From positions 26,289,403 to 26,353,402 of the forward strand of contig OX439131.1 in the NCBI GenBank assembly GCA_949318235.1: a stretch of DNA of 64,000 nucleotides. The letters are read 5' to 3'. Under the pieces are notes generated by a model. The model was not told the origin of the DNA and made no database searches. It worked only from the letters and a program-made list of their open reading frames with translations. Positions 43,243-56,245 of this stretch are shown piece after piece. How positions within the stretch are numbered: position 1 is the first letter of the stretch; the number at the start of each line of letters is the position of its first letter. The stretch is from Ecdyonurus torrentis. Lineage: Eukaryota; Arthropoda; Insecta; Ephemeroptera; Heptageniidae. A program made the position numbers and the translations under genes.

Positions 43243-43266
43243 CATGTTTTTGACGTCAGAAACATG
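43243..43266. promoter_or_regulatory. 24-bp palindrome centred on a CRE
   Basis: Eleven of twelve pairs match. The arms begin CATGTTT and end AAACATG, and the core TGACGTCA is at 43251-43258. Full CRE octamers are known binding sites of CREB/ATF bZIP dimers. The extended symmetry suggests a dimer site or a perfect-hairpin sequence; the function is inferred. Confidence 0.45.
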
Positions 43267-43660
43267 CAAAAATTAGTAAAAAAAATGTTGTGCGTTTGCA
43301 TAAAATCGAACTTTTCTGATCACTGCTACGAAGCTACAGTTGAGTTTTGAGAAAAACTAAAGTTATTTATGTAAGTTCCATCAAGTGTTTTGTGATATAA
43401 ATGGTAATGTTTTCTTCTGGTCTATTCCTTAAATAAATAATTTTTATTCTCAAAACAACAGTGATAACTGATAACATAATATATTAATATAATATATAAT
43501 ACAATATAAAATGTTATTAATTTTTTTATTGATTATTTTTCCTTTATGTCTATGCTATTTTCTTTACGGTATTGTGTTAATTATATCTCAATTATTATGA
43601 ACATATCCTTAAATTATTATTTTATTTATAAAAAAAAATATATATATATATTTTTTATTT

Positions 43661-44207
43661 ATGAATAAATTTGGAGAATTAAATTATGGCAACAATGCCA
43701 ATGTGATCATTGCGTTACAGAGGACGAAACAACTGGTGCTTATTTTGGAAGCAGGAAAGACAGGTAAGGATTCTCGATGATTGACGATGGTATACAGACT
43801 TAAAAACATTGACAATGGTTTTGATTTATTGAAATTTAACACTGATGTACGTCAACATATGAGAAAACAAATTTATGTATTTGCTAGAACTAATTTGGAA
43901 ACTATCTTGTAACATATGCCATACAATAACATAACGTAGAAGAGCCTAAGGGTCTTATAGATTTTTTATTTTTAGAAAAGATGAAAGATAATAATGGTAG
44001 TTCATCTCCATGTTTCCAGGTGTTAATGTAAATTTAAATTTTAGTGTGGTTTTACGATCTCTCTCTATAATCAGTATCTCTTATATGAATACACCACAAT
44101 GGATCACTTCGCTAAAAGAGAAAGTATTTTGCAATGATGCAATGTATCTATCCCGCAGGTCAGTTGATATATTCTTAATGCATATTATTATTTTTTTTTC
44201 CCCTTAA
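43661..44207 (+). CDS. Hypothetical two-exon small ORF (about 96 aa), weak candidate
   Basis: An ATG at 43661 opens a frame to 43763, which ends GACAG|GTAAGG (GT 43764-43765). The acceptor CATGTTTCCAG (AG 44018-44019) joins it in phase to a frame running to TAA at 44205-44207. The spliced length is 291 nt including the stop, with a 256-bp intron. The middle part includes LVLILEAGKT and, after the junction, GVNVNLNFSVVLRSLS. I do not recognise the protein. Against it: a T at -3 of the ATG, short length and AT-rich codons. A further donor-like CGCAG|GTCAGT at 44158/44159 would allow another exon instead. The frame at 43681-43764 reads CQCDHC and ETTGAYFGSRKD, equally unrecognised, so the true frame is uncertain. 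Confidence 0.2.
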
Positions 44208-46960
44208 GTCATATGACCTTTGATGTTAAGTAATGGAGACCTCATCATCATTATAATATCATGAGATATCAGGAAGTTTCACTTATCTACTGTATATTAT
44301 AAAATTACGAGACTATTAGAAACCAGTTTTTAAAACTATATAATCATCATAACCAAAATGATTATTATATGCACATCTTTAAATTTTTATATTTAATGTT
44401 ATATAGCAATTATATAGACTTCATATTTTGAAATTTTATTATAAAAATGAAGATATACAAAATTACTTTTTTTTATAGATATATTAATGGCGAATAAATT
44501 TTAAATTAAGGGTTAATGCACTCTGTTATCTGTCATATCTCAATATTATCTTTGATTTGGTTATCACAGAAACAATCAATGAAATTTATAAAGAAGCATT
44601 ATGTTTCAGAAGCATGCCTAAATATACAATTCAAGATTTTGCTATGAAGATAGAACTTTGAGTTTTTAATATTTACGTTGTCAAAAATGTCTATCGAAAA
44701 CATAAGTTTTTGATGGAAAAAGTGCGAGTCATTTCATTTTAACATTATAATATAAAGTCATCTTTGTATGAACAGCATTCCAAACTATTTATAAATTTTG
44801 ACTTTCCCACGTCGAGAAATATAAAAAAGCAGACCACACACCCAAAAAAAAAAAACTTTATTTTTTTTATTTTTTAGTATTATTATTTATTCTAGCAAGT
44901 ATATATATAATAATAAGTGTAGTAATTTTTTTTTATGTATTTTGTAGTTCATAAATCTCCCTTTCCTTAAATATTATATAAAAAAAATGAAAGTTCATCT
45001 TCATTTTGAAATAATTGCAAAGCAAAGAATCATCAGAGAAGAAGAACTATAAAAAAGACAAATAAATTACTTGTGAGACTTCTTTCATTTTAATGAATAA
45101 GTTTCTGGTGTTTGGTTATGAAACTGAAATTTAATGTTGATGGGTATAGAATGAAACGATGGGCAGTAAATTAAGAAATAATTATATCACTAATTACTAT
45201 AATATAAAAATATATAAAAATTTTAAGAAAAAAAAATACAATGATGAAAATAAAACAAAAAAAATAATTATTTTCCTAGAAATTAGCCATTAGTTAATAA
45301 CCATCAACTTTTTTTTTTTTATTCAAGCAAGAATAACAACAAACATTTTTTTTCATTCATTTTTATTTCTTTTGATATAAAGTTAAAGTTATCAATGACT
45401 AACAATATTTTCATTATATACATAACAATAAAATACAATAATAATTATTATGTTATGGCAACAAACTTTTGACTTCTACTTCGTCACGCTTTTATTTTTC
45501 TAATTCATAATTCTTGCTTAATTTTTTATATAATATAATAGTTAAAAAAAATACGATTATTTTCTTGAGATGTAAAATTTATGTTTAATACTGTACTCAG
45601 TTTATAGATTTAAAAGTTTAAAAGCGTAGGTATATTTTAATAGTCCTTCTTAGTAATAGTTGTGTTTAAAGAGGCGTCAAAATAATTTATGCAAGTGTAA
45701 TAATAATACTATATAGCAAAATATATTATTATTATTATAACTGCTTCCCTCGATATAAGCTGCATTCTAGTATATAATATACTGCAATTCATTAAACATA
45801 TAGTCACTTTATTATATGCACACGTGTAACAATATGAGTATAAATGATTATTTAAAAGTATATATATATTATTATAAAATATACCTTTCACAAAAAATGT
45901 CATTAGTAATAATAATAATATCATATTAGGATCATACCTTGAAGTAATATTAATAAAAAAACGTTATATTGAAGTAAATATTATAATATATTGTGTGTGT
46001 GTATGTGTGTGTGTATAAGATATAACAAGTGTAACTAATCACTTCTTTTTATTATTGTTGTAGATCTCCACCCAAAATAATAATAATTGAATGTCACATT
46101 AAAAGTTATTACTCTAAGTTCTGGTAATATCTTATTTATTCTATACGTTCTCTCTGTACTGTACGTACATGCATGTAAGTACACATTATATACAGTATAC
46201 ATACATAATAATAATGAAATTTTATTGTTCAACTTAATAGGTAAGCTAAATCAAAGAGCTATTTTTGTCATGTTATATAATATTAATATTATAGAGACAT
46301 GATGTTCTTTAATTTTATTTACATTAGTGCTACATACATAATATTTTCGTTATGCTATTATACGTATATTTTGATAGCTCGATGTATATAAAGATTATTC
46401 TCCCCCTCCCCCTTTTCTGTTGTTGCTTTTTTATTTCTTTAAAATTTATTTATCACCCCATAATTTTACTTTTTATTACACGTCCAGGAAATGTGTAAAA
46501 TATGCATTCGTTTTTTTTTTTTTTTTTTACTTTGCTCACAAATTTGGCGTATGAAAGTTAGAAAAACTACTCATGGTATACTGTATGGTGGTAACCTCAC
46601 TTTTAGAGTACGATATATGATTCAACAATGATACAATATAATATAAAGTATCATAAGATCAGATAATAATAAAAATACATAAAGTGTCCCTCTATTATGT
46701 TTATTTATAATATTCTTTAAACACATTATAATATTTCTCAAAAGTCAAAGAGAAACAATAATATTTATTGTTGAATAGAATTTAAATTTTGAATAATTTT
46801 ATTTCTTTCCTTTCCCTTCTTATAATTTCATATAAAAATACGATAAGCAGAATCAAAGACGGTGAGTTTTTTGGGTTATTATAATCTCTAATACATCTAA
46901 AAGAATACTAAATCTTGTCATATAAAATTAAATAGCTAAGGTATAATACGAACATTAAAA
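44208..46960. other. AT-rich gene-poor DNA
   Basis: Only short A/T runs and a small (GT)n patch near 45993-46014 are seen. Confidence 0.7.
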
Positions 46961-46969
46961 TTTGGCCCT

Positions 46970-47100
46970 AGTATAGAACTGGTCTTTTCCCACGCCTCGC
47001 GGCACCAAGCTGTGTACGTATAGCTAGCTGTGACGTCATTTGCAACTTATTAAATGTAACACGTACACTCCTAAAATGATCCAGGTGCCCATCTCAATGA
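46970..47100. promoter_or_regulatory. Small complex island with a full CRE
   Basis: A GC-richer stretch (CACGCCTCGCGGCACC near 46991) ends in TGACGTCA at 47031-47038, preceded by the palindrome TAGCTAGCT. There is no coding frame. A regulatory role is inferred. Confidence 0.35.
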
Positions 47101-47594
47101 AAATATACACTTTTTTTTTTTTTTTTGCAAGAATCTTTATAACTTTTACGTGCAAATTATGAAAATTACTAACTTACCAGATTTAATTTAAATTCTCTTT
47201 TATATAATATTAAAATGAATGTTGATTACTTTTCATAACGTTTGAGAATATTAAATTACATAATAGATTAAGATTATCTATTGAAATAACATTTTATTAA
47301 AAGTTTAGACACGCATAGATGAGATGATTAAAATTGGCGTTAAGAAATATTATGTTTTGGATTCAATAGGCGAGGAAGAAATACACAGTAGAGATGAGAA
47401 AATAGGAGAGATTGAAAAACACAAAGCATGTCGATCTCTTGACTCAATCTTATACTTTCAATAAAGGATTTGTTTTTACTCCATACCAAAGAATAAACAA
47501 ACATTATATAAAAAAGATTGATACACTATTTTTTTGCTTGGGTAATTTTGAAGATTGAAATATGTGCGGCAGTGGAGCAAAGAAGCGCTGTAAA

Positions 47595-47625
<31 letters not shown>

Positions 47626-48890
47626 GAAAAATCCTTTAACGTATCACAAACACATTCTGAGTAGTTCGTATCGTATATTATATTTGTAGGGAATTTATTT
47701 CCCTCCTGCATTTTTTTTTTATTATTATGCTGTGGGACATTTGAATTAAAAATCTACAATTTCATATCTAAATGGTTTCATAAAGGAAAGTATACTGTCT
47801 GTAGCATTATATTATATTAAATTGCAACTACTTCTCAAAAAGGCGTAATTTGTAGGTGTATTTCTATGATTTTAACTGCAAAGGATATATTGTATACGAT
47901 AATTTATACTTTTGGTTTATACACACTGCATGTGTATCCCCTATATATGTCCTTTACCATCAAGTATAAAAACAATGGTCAATCTGTCACTTTGCTTTAC
48001 AGCTCCGTTGTTAGATAAGTGGGCGTGGTATATAAGACTAGTGCACAATTCAACTTAATCAGTATAATTTCTATGGGAAAACGCCTGCACTTTTCAAAGT
48101 TAAAATATTATGGTATTCTTTTTCTACTTTTTTTCTCTTTATTATTATTATTTCTTTATATACCGTCACATCTCGGTGCACTTTAATATACTCCCAATAT
48201 ATTTAATTATATATTTTTCTCTTTCCTTGTATAATATATTAGTATTTGTACACTACATACCGCTATAATTCAAACAGTAACAACCAGAATATTTCATGCT
48301 AATGTCAAAGATAAGATAGATTACAGTCTTAAAACGTAAAGTCTCTTTTTACGTGATTTTAATCCCGTAACTAAATACATTTATTTTCAAATTTCTTTAA
48401 CAAAAATAATTTTTTTAAATAAAAAAATTACTATACAAAATTCTATTAAATTTAAATGAATGCCTTAAAGTTATATTTTTACATATAAATACGTAACAAA
48501 AGAAAGTTTAAAAATAATCAGTGTTAAAGAATATTTTAAAATAAAACATGAAAAACTTGAATCAAATTTAAATTAATTTAATACTACCATTATTATTATT
48601 ATTATTTATAATAATAAAAAAAAAGCATAATACTCTACAAAATAGAAATTGAAATAAAAGTGTAATTTATTAACATATTATCAAATAAAGATCAATAAAA
48701 CCTTCGGTAATATATAATAAAAGTTCATTGTATTCATACCCAGGTGTTATCTTATGGTGCAAAATATAGCGGAATATATAAAAATATATATTTTTATAAA
48801 ACAATTTGACCTGTAATGAAAAAGGTCATGCATGAAGTATTACTCTTTTGGTACTAAAGCGAAATATACATCATTTTATTTTCTTCGAGA
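47101..48890. other. AT-rich gene-poor DNA
   Basis: An A homopolymer lies at about 47592-47617. No gene was recognised. Confidence 0.7.
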
Positions 48891-48894
48891 GTAC

Positions 48895-49040
48895 ATACAT
48901 ACGTACGTTCGTACGTAAAGTATAAGAAGATGAAGGAGGAGGAGAGGGTGTGGAACATAAGATGATCGTCACGAACCCACCTGCACGATGCGATGCTCCT
49001 TTTGCGCTAAACTAAAACATAACTGGACCTTATACATTTT
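48895..49040 (-). promoter_or_regulatory. Complex island with a minus-strand donor-like site
   Basis: GTGCAG|GTGGGT on the minus strand (GT 48980-48979) is a strong donor match at the edge of a less AT-rich patch. It could end a far-upstream 5' exon of a minus-strand transcript. Repeated TACGTACG half-palindromes lie just to the left (about 48897-48917). Confidence 0.25.
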
Positions 49041-50504
49041 TGTTGATAACTTGCTACGATAAATGTCTGACGTGAAAAACATTCTTTTTAACAAAGATCA
49101 TTGTACCTCCTTTTTTTTTTTTTTTTTTTTTTATCTATATGAACTTTTTGTTTTATACTGAAATTGTATTCTAATTTAAATATAAGGAAGTTAGAAAATG
49201 ATGTAAAAGAAAAGATGCAAATAAATAATAAAAAGGCAATAAAAATGTTCTATTGTATATTATGATGCTTTTATTTATTATTTTAAGGTTTACATATTTA
49301 AGACTTTTTTTTATAATTATGACCTGAAGGTTATTTTATTATTATTGTCATTTCATTGGAGAAACAATTTGAAAATATATCTGATACTCACTTTTTTTTT
49401 TTTTTTTACAAGAAACAAATTGAATGTTTATTAAGTAACACCCATAATGTTCATCAGATTAGATATAATAAATCTCAAAATAAAAAACCAATTTAATTTA
49501 TTACTATATGTATATTCCATGCAAATTTATATATTTTTTTCTATGTTATCCCACATAAAGTCTTTTTTCTTTTCTTTTTGTATAACACTTTTTTAAAAAA
49601 TTAAATTTTTTAACATCCTTGAGTAAGTATAGATAAAATATTACAAAAAAGTTAGAGACTGACAATATTTATTTGAAACATAAAAATAGTGTAGGAAGAC
49701 TTCTTTTTATATTATAGTTTACTACAATAGAACGTTATTTTAAATCGATATAATTAATCTCAATTTGAATCAATATTTTGACATTATATATTTTCACAGA
49801 AATTACATAATAATTTTTATATTACTAAAATGTAATGATTTTTTTTAATGTATATGTTACGTAATGTTAAATAGGATTCTATTTTATAAAAAAAATTATG
49901 AAATTGAATGTCTAATTCCCACTCTTACATTACATATCATAACACACACGCATAATGTGTCAAAAATAAAATAAAAATAACAGAACACATTATAATATTA
50001 TTATTTTACATCATGATAATGAGGAACAGTGTGTAACAACAAAACTGAATTACTTTATTTCATTATTTACTAGTTCAAGGTAAGTAATTGTTATTCACTT
50101 AAAAATATGCCTGTCAACTTATCAAACTTTTTATTTTATATTTTTAACTTATATTTAGAGTTGCGTTTACAACGCGTAGATGATGTATAAAAAATATAAA
50201 AACTAATTTCAAATTGTTTTTTTTTTAAGTAGATTTTTATGTTTTACCATGGTTATATATACATAGACCATTAAATATGTTAAAAGGGATTCCTCCTGAC
50301 TGGGACTCGAACCAAGATTTTGGCTACTGTGCAAAAGTGTTTTCTTTTTCTGGTTCTTAATTGATGTATGATATAATACAGTGTTTGATGATATAACTTC
50401 TGTGCTTATTTTACCACGATTTTTGCTTCATTTTGCAAGTGAATAGAAATATTTCGTTCATATTGCTCTTTTGCCTTTTTCGTCTCCTTTTTCATGAATG
50501 AATT

Positions 50505-50508
<4 letters not shown>

Positions 50509-50581
<73 letters not shown>

Positions 50582-50938
50582 TCTCTCTCTCTCCTTTTCT
50601 GTTCTTTTACAGTATTAAAATTACAATAAAGCTACAAAAATCAAATTCAATTGTACATAGTTTAAAACTTTTCTGCCAATAGAAACTCATCATTCAAAAA
50701 GGGAACTTTCTTATAAAATCTACATTCCTTTATATTAACGTCGTATAATATATATAATATTATTAAAATTTAATATAATTAACAAAAGTACTATAAAATA
50801 AAATTAATTAACAAGAAATGTGTGGTATAAAACTTTAATATTCATATATAAAAGGGGAATATTACCCTAAAATTCTATGAATACATCAAAAAGTAGAGTT
50901 ATAAAAGCACCCTTGATCTTTATTTCAACCCTTAACAT

Positions 50939-51013
<75 letters not shown>
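50509..51013. repeat. Oppositely oriented (CT)n and (GA)n microsatellites
   Basis: A CT tract (50509-50574) and a GA tract (50942-51013) lie about 370 bp apart. On one strand they are complementary and could pair in RNA or single-stranded DNA. Confidence 0.95.
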
Positions 51014-51017
<4 letters not shown>

Positions 51018-51322
51018 TAAGTATTAACTACTCAATCTTAAACTTTCTCTGTGAAAAAGTTGATGCAGTAACCACACTAAATTTATTCAATGGGTCAGCC
51101 TATATAACATCATGAGAGAGCATAACATAAAAGGTCGATACCATGTAACTGTGACTTTGGTACCTTGTGGTGTGTTATGATGATGATGATGATGATGGCG
51201 CCTCTACCTACTCATACTTTGGGGCGTAACGATGTCAACTTCAAGTGTTTGTGTATATGTAGAAGGTAGACACTTTTTATTGTTTGTTATTACTGACATT
51301 AATCGCTACCATCCTGGGAAAT

Positions 51323-51440
<118 letters not shown>

Positions 51441-52130
51441 TTTAAATTATTATTTTGTACATTCATTATGTATTATGTTATGAAATGACATTGAAAATCT
51501 TTTAGTTATAAGATGAATACTAATTCAAAAAAATGAGAGAGGTGTTAAAAACTAAAGTTGTCTCTTTTATTGTATTGGAAATTATCTTATTGAACGTTTT
51601 ATGCATGCTATATTTATTTATATATTTAATTACATAAATTAATAATATATCATGTAAAATACTATGTTGCATAAGATTGTTATTATTTTGAAAAACTCCT
51701 ACAGTATTAGAAATAAATAACTTTCCATTAATTACACAAAATACAAACTGTCATAAATTAAACTTTTGCATAAAATTAACACATTTTTATATATTTTTAT
51801 CTAAAAAAATATACTTTGTTCTACTTTTTTTTCTATAATATAAAAATCACATATATACATGTAAATGTAATAAATTTAAATAAAATTATTCCACAACTGT
51901 CAAAGAAAAATAAGATTAAGGTTAGATAGTTTCCTAATAAGGTATTATGTAAGGTTAATCTTTTTTTAAATATATCATAAATTAAATATAATATTTTTTT
52001 TAATATATTTTTTTATCATTCACTTTGTAAGATCTATTGCATTCTATATTTAAATAGATTCTAACACGAGATTATTAAAAAAAAGTAATATGTCATATTA
52101 ATTTAATATATGATAAGAAATCAACTGTAA

Positions 52131-52167
<37 letters not shown>

Positions 52168-53200
52168 GTCTATACAGTTTATGCTTATCAAATGTTATGG
52201 TCTGGTAAATAAAATTTTTGACTCGTGCATGGACGATCGAGTTAGTATGTAATATGAAGTAAAATAATAATAATAATATGTTGGTCGTCGTATAGAATTA
52301 TAATTTCAATCTCTTATATACTGTATGTATTATATAGCTACACCTCCCAACATTCTCCAACATCTTTTACACGTGTTTTTTTTTGCTCTTGGTATTTTAT
52401 GTCAGAAAAGCATTACAAATTAAATTACAATAGAAAATTATTCATGTTTTGGTGTGGTATATGAGAATAAAAGAGAATTGAAATTTTATACTCAATTATA
52501 TTAAAACTATATTGTGTTGTATATATATATATATTAGACACATGATTTTATTGACCTTCAAAACTGACAAATTTTGGATTATAGATTTTTTTTTAAATAT
52601 TGTTCTCTCTCTCTCTCTCTCTCTCGCCTACATTTTATGACTCATTCATTAACATTTGTTTGACATTTAACATTATTTGAAAGTTATCAACTTTAAAATT
52701 TAAACTGCACATGTACTGTATACGAGACATAGAGGTAAAATGGCAACGAGATATTTATGCGGTTACTTTGACATAGTTACATGTCAATATATTGGCCTCT
52801 ATTATACAGTATATATTTGCATTAGTGCAATAATTTTGATTGCATAAAAATTTAACGGTTTTTATTTGCAATTGCATGTAAATCAACCTTATTGCATATT
52901 GAAAATATTGCTCCATATATGAACATAACTTATTGATCATCTTTCCAGCAATGTTAACCGTCTTATATGAACGTGATCCAGCAATTAGCTGACGCGTGGG
53001 TGACTTTATTTAAATGGAATCTTACAATTTCCATGATTTTCCTATATTACTCTAAATACAGTAGACGTACTGAAAGAAGAGATTAAAGAGTTAACTATGG
53101 CTCATCTTTGGCTGTAGAGCAAGGTTATACTTTTCACCCTAAAGAATAAAGCTCTGCCTATGTAAGGTCACTCTATTTTACTAGACACATAATAGTAAAT

Positions 53201-54017
53201 CGCTTCTCACAATTCATTAAGGCCATACAGAATCTACTTTAAAAAATAACAAAAATTGAAACCTGCACTTTACTAGGTTGGGAAATCTACACGAATGCAT
53301 ACAATATAGCGTAATTGGTCTTAAATTAAAGGCAATACAATATTATTTTACAGGAATGTGTTAAAACAATGTATTGCAAAATTTGACTCCGTGGCAAGGA
53401 GAAACGTTTTGCAAAGTCGCAATTTTTACTACAGTGTTAAGAGAGCTCGTTTTTAGCAGGCGATATCTCTATTAATATTAAAGATAAATCCATAGTGTAA
53501 GCGAGGAAAATTATCCTCATATCTTCCTATTTATGAATATCAAAGAAAAAAAAAATTAAAATAAAAATTACAGGCGTAATTCAATTAGCTGTAAAAATGT
53601 AGCCAAAAACCAACGGCTTAACTTATATGAGTGAAAATGATAATAGAAGCGTAGAAGCGGTAATGAAGAATGTAAAAGACTTTTATTTTGAAAAAGTTGA
53701 ATTAGAAACCAATTTACAATTTTAAAAAAATTACGCATGTCAAAGTTAGGTAATCATACTATAGATACTCCCCTTACGCCTTGACTCTTCATTTCCCCTC
53801 ACTTCCAAGCTTGATGCATTTCCCTTTCCGACCGCATGCAAATGTTTTTCTACCTAGTAAAGGAGAAAAAAAAAGTTTTTCTGTCTATACTGCCTATTCT
53901 CACTTCAATCACTTGAAATATTACAAAATATACGTTTATGTTATAATAATTTGCATTTCCTATCACTTTTTTTTTTGTATGGTTTATAATAATACAAGTA
54001 ATTTTTCCTATACTTTT
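53201..54017 (+). repeat. Left arm of the large inverted repeat
   Basis: It matches the reverse complement of 55427-56245 almost base for base. The 82-codon plus-strand frame inside it (from 53781) and its mirror in the right arm diverge and show no domain, so no gene is called. Confidence 0.85.
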
Positions 54018-55426
54018 CAATTTTTATAAGCTATTGAATTATTAAAAATATCTTAATTTTTTTCATTACTATACTTGATCACAATACAATATAAATATTC
54101 TTATATTGCTTGATTTTTCCCGATATTTATTAATCTTGCTATTTCTTTCAATAAATGAGTAAAAAAAAATACTGTTTTGAATTATTTTAGGTCATTATCT
54201 GTACCAATTATCTGTATTTTTTACATTTTTAAACTTTTAATTTGAAAATAAATTTAAAGGAAAAAAAAAACATTTCTTGATGAATTGCACAATATAATCC
54301 ATAACTGTGTATATTAATTCATATTTTGCATAAATTGTTTTAAAAAATCTGAGCGAATTACGGTTATTCAAAAAAAAAAAAAAAAAAAATACATAGATTC
54401 CAAAATAGACACGGTACACTATGTTATTTCGAGTCAATAGTTTAAGTTTTGATTAATTTTTGTAATAGCGGTGGTTGTCATGATGTTTTCATTTCCATGC
54501 ATGTCACTTGCACGCGTCTCAGGTACATCGCATCAATGTGATATAAAAAAAAAAAGAGTTTTCTAGTTTCAAAAACAGCTTCTTCCATTTTCAACAAAGG
54601 TAAAATCTTACCTGATAGTGATATGAAACTCACCTCTATTAAAAATGGAAGAAGCGGATCTTTGGTCACCATCGCAACATTTTTGTGCGATACGCTCAGT
54701 TCGATGCTTTCTCGTCAGCCACTATTACTTTGCTTCAATAACATTGAAGCTCCACGTCGTGTAACGCAGACACATATAAATATAAAATATATAAATATAA
54801 AAATATAAAAAAAAAAATTTGAAAAAGAACTATTGAAGTCTAGCTTGATGTTTAAATAATATACGTACATAAAGAAATTTAAAACAATTCTTGCATCCAA
54901 TTGAAGCAAATTGCGTTTATATTACTATATTTATGCAAACAATTAATATGTGAGCTTTGTTTTCGTTCTCTAAATAGAAGTTTTTCTTAAATATTGTTAC
55001 TACAAATATTTAATTTCATATAATATGGTGAATTACCATTTATAAATAAGAAAAAATCTAAAAAAAATTATGTTTAATTATAATTAATTCCACTGCAATC
55101 TATGTGAAAACGTTTAAAATAAAGCTTTGTACTATAGTAAAGAACAAAAAACAAATTATTTCATTATTATAATTTAGTTCCTTTCAACTTAAAAATAAAT
55201 TCTATCTTAATAAATTTCATGTAAATTAAAAGGAAAGAAATTACATAAGAAATGGTTACTGACATTTAATTACAACCCCCCTGCCCCCCCCCCCCAAAAA
55301 AAAGGAAATATAAAAAGTAATTAACAAATTCAAACAATGAAAAAAAATTACTAATTGTATTGTGGTTTAATCATTAAAAGAAGGTTTATGACATTGTTAA
55401 TAATTTAATATTTTATACAAATTATA
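54018..55426. other. Spacer of the large inverted repeat
   Basis: This is AT-rich with a more complex core at about 54470-54780. The core holds a nested perfect 14-bp inverted repeat (54578-54591 and 54642-54655, GCTTCTTCCATTTT and its complement). Overlapping frames of about 60 codons on both strands of the core are unrecognised. A C homopolymer lies near 55283-55295. Confidence 0.6.
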
Positions 55427-56245
55427 AAGTATATAGGAAAAATTATTTGTATTATTATGAACCATACAAAAAAAAAGTGATAGGAAATGCAAGTTATTAT
55501 AACATAAACGTATATTTTGTAATATTTCAAGTGATTGAAGTGAGAATAGGCAGTATAGACAGAAAAACTTTTTTTTTTTCTCCTTTACTAGGTAGAAAAA
55601 CATTTGCATGCGGTCGGAAAGGGAAATGCATCAAGCTTGGAAGTGAGGGGAAATGAAGAGTCAAGGCGTAAGGGGAGTACCTATAGTATGATTACCTAAC
55701 TTTGACATGCGTAATTTTTTTAAAATTGTAAATTGGTTTCTAATTCAACTTTTTCAAAATAAAAGTCTTTTACATTCTTCATTACCGCTTCTACGCTTCT
55801 ATTATCATTTTCACTCATATAAGTTAAGCCGTTGGTTTTTGGCTACATTTTTACAGCTAATTGAATTACGCCTGTAATTTTTATTTTTATTATTTTTTTT
55901 CTTTGATATTCATAAATAGGAAGATATGAGGATAATTTTCCTCGCTTACACTATGGATTTATCTTTAATATTAATAGAGATATCGCCTGCTAAAAACGAG
56001 CTCTCTTAACACTGTAGTAAAAATTGCGACTTTGCAAAACGTTTCTCCTTGCCACGGAGTCAAATTTTGCAATACATTGTTTTAACACATTCCTGTAAAA
56101 TAATATTGTATTGGCTTTAATTTAAGACCAATTACGCTATATTGTATGCATTCGTGTAGATTTCCCAACCTAGTAAAGTGCAGGTTTCAATTTTTGTTAT
56201 TTTTTAAAGTAGATTCTGTATGGCCTTAATGAATTGTGAGAAGCG
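55427..56245 (-). repeat. Right arm of the large inverted repeat
   Basis: Reverse complement of 53201-54017. The pairing breaks abruptly at both its inner and outer edges. Confidence 0.85.

Larger units (their letters stand above)
53201..56245. mobile_element. Large inverted repeat (two ~820-bp arms, 1.4-kb spacer); foldback or long-TIR element candidate
   Basis: The left arm 53201-54017 and right arm 55427-56245 are reverse complements over about 820 bp, with only scattered mismatches (for example A/G in the ATAGATACTCC region near 53764, G/C in AAAGGCAATA near 53330, and poly-A length differences). Outer ends read CGCTTCTCAC and its complement GTGAGAAGCG. The bases AAAT flank both outer ends (53197-53200 and 56246-56249), a possible 4-bp target duplication, though weak in AT-rich DNA. 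The spacer has no recognisable transposase. Near-identity means recent origin or ongoing gene conversion. Alternatives are a hairpin-RNA locus, a simple inverted duplication, or an assembly fold-back. The mismatches and distinct spacer argue against the last. Confidence 0.6.

Noticed and set aside
43681..43790. Resemblance of LVLILEAGKTG to the FAD-binding start of GMC oxidoreductases, or of the later part to a ligand-gated channel
   Set aside because: The matches are a few residues long, lack the dinucleotide-binding glycines or Cys-loop, and compete with another open frame. They are not enough to name a family.
50301..50313. Reverse complement of GGTTCGAGTCCCA, like a tRNA T-loop and B-box (minus strand)
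   Set aside because: Only four of five T-stem pairs form, and no acceptor stem, D-arm or anticodon arm could be placed at the right spacing. At most it is a SINE fragment.
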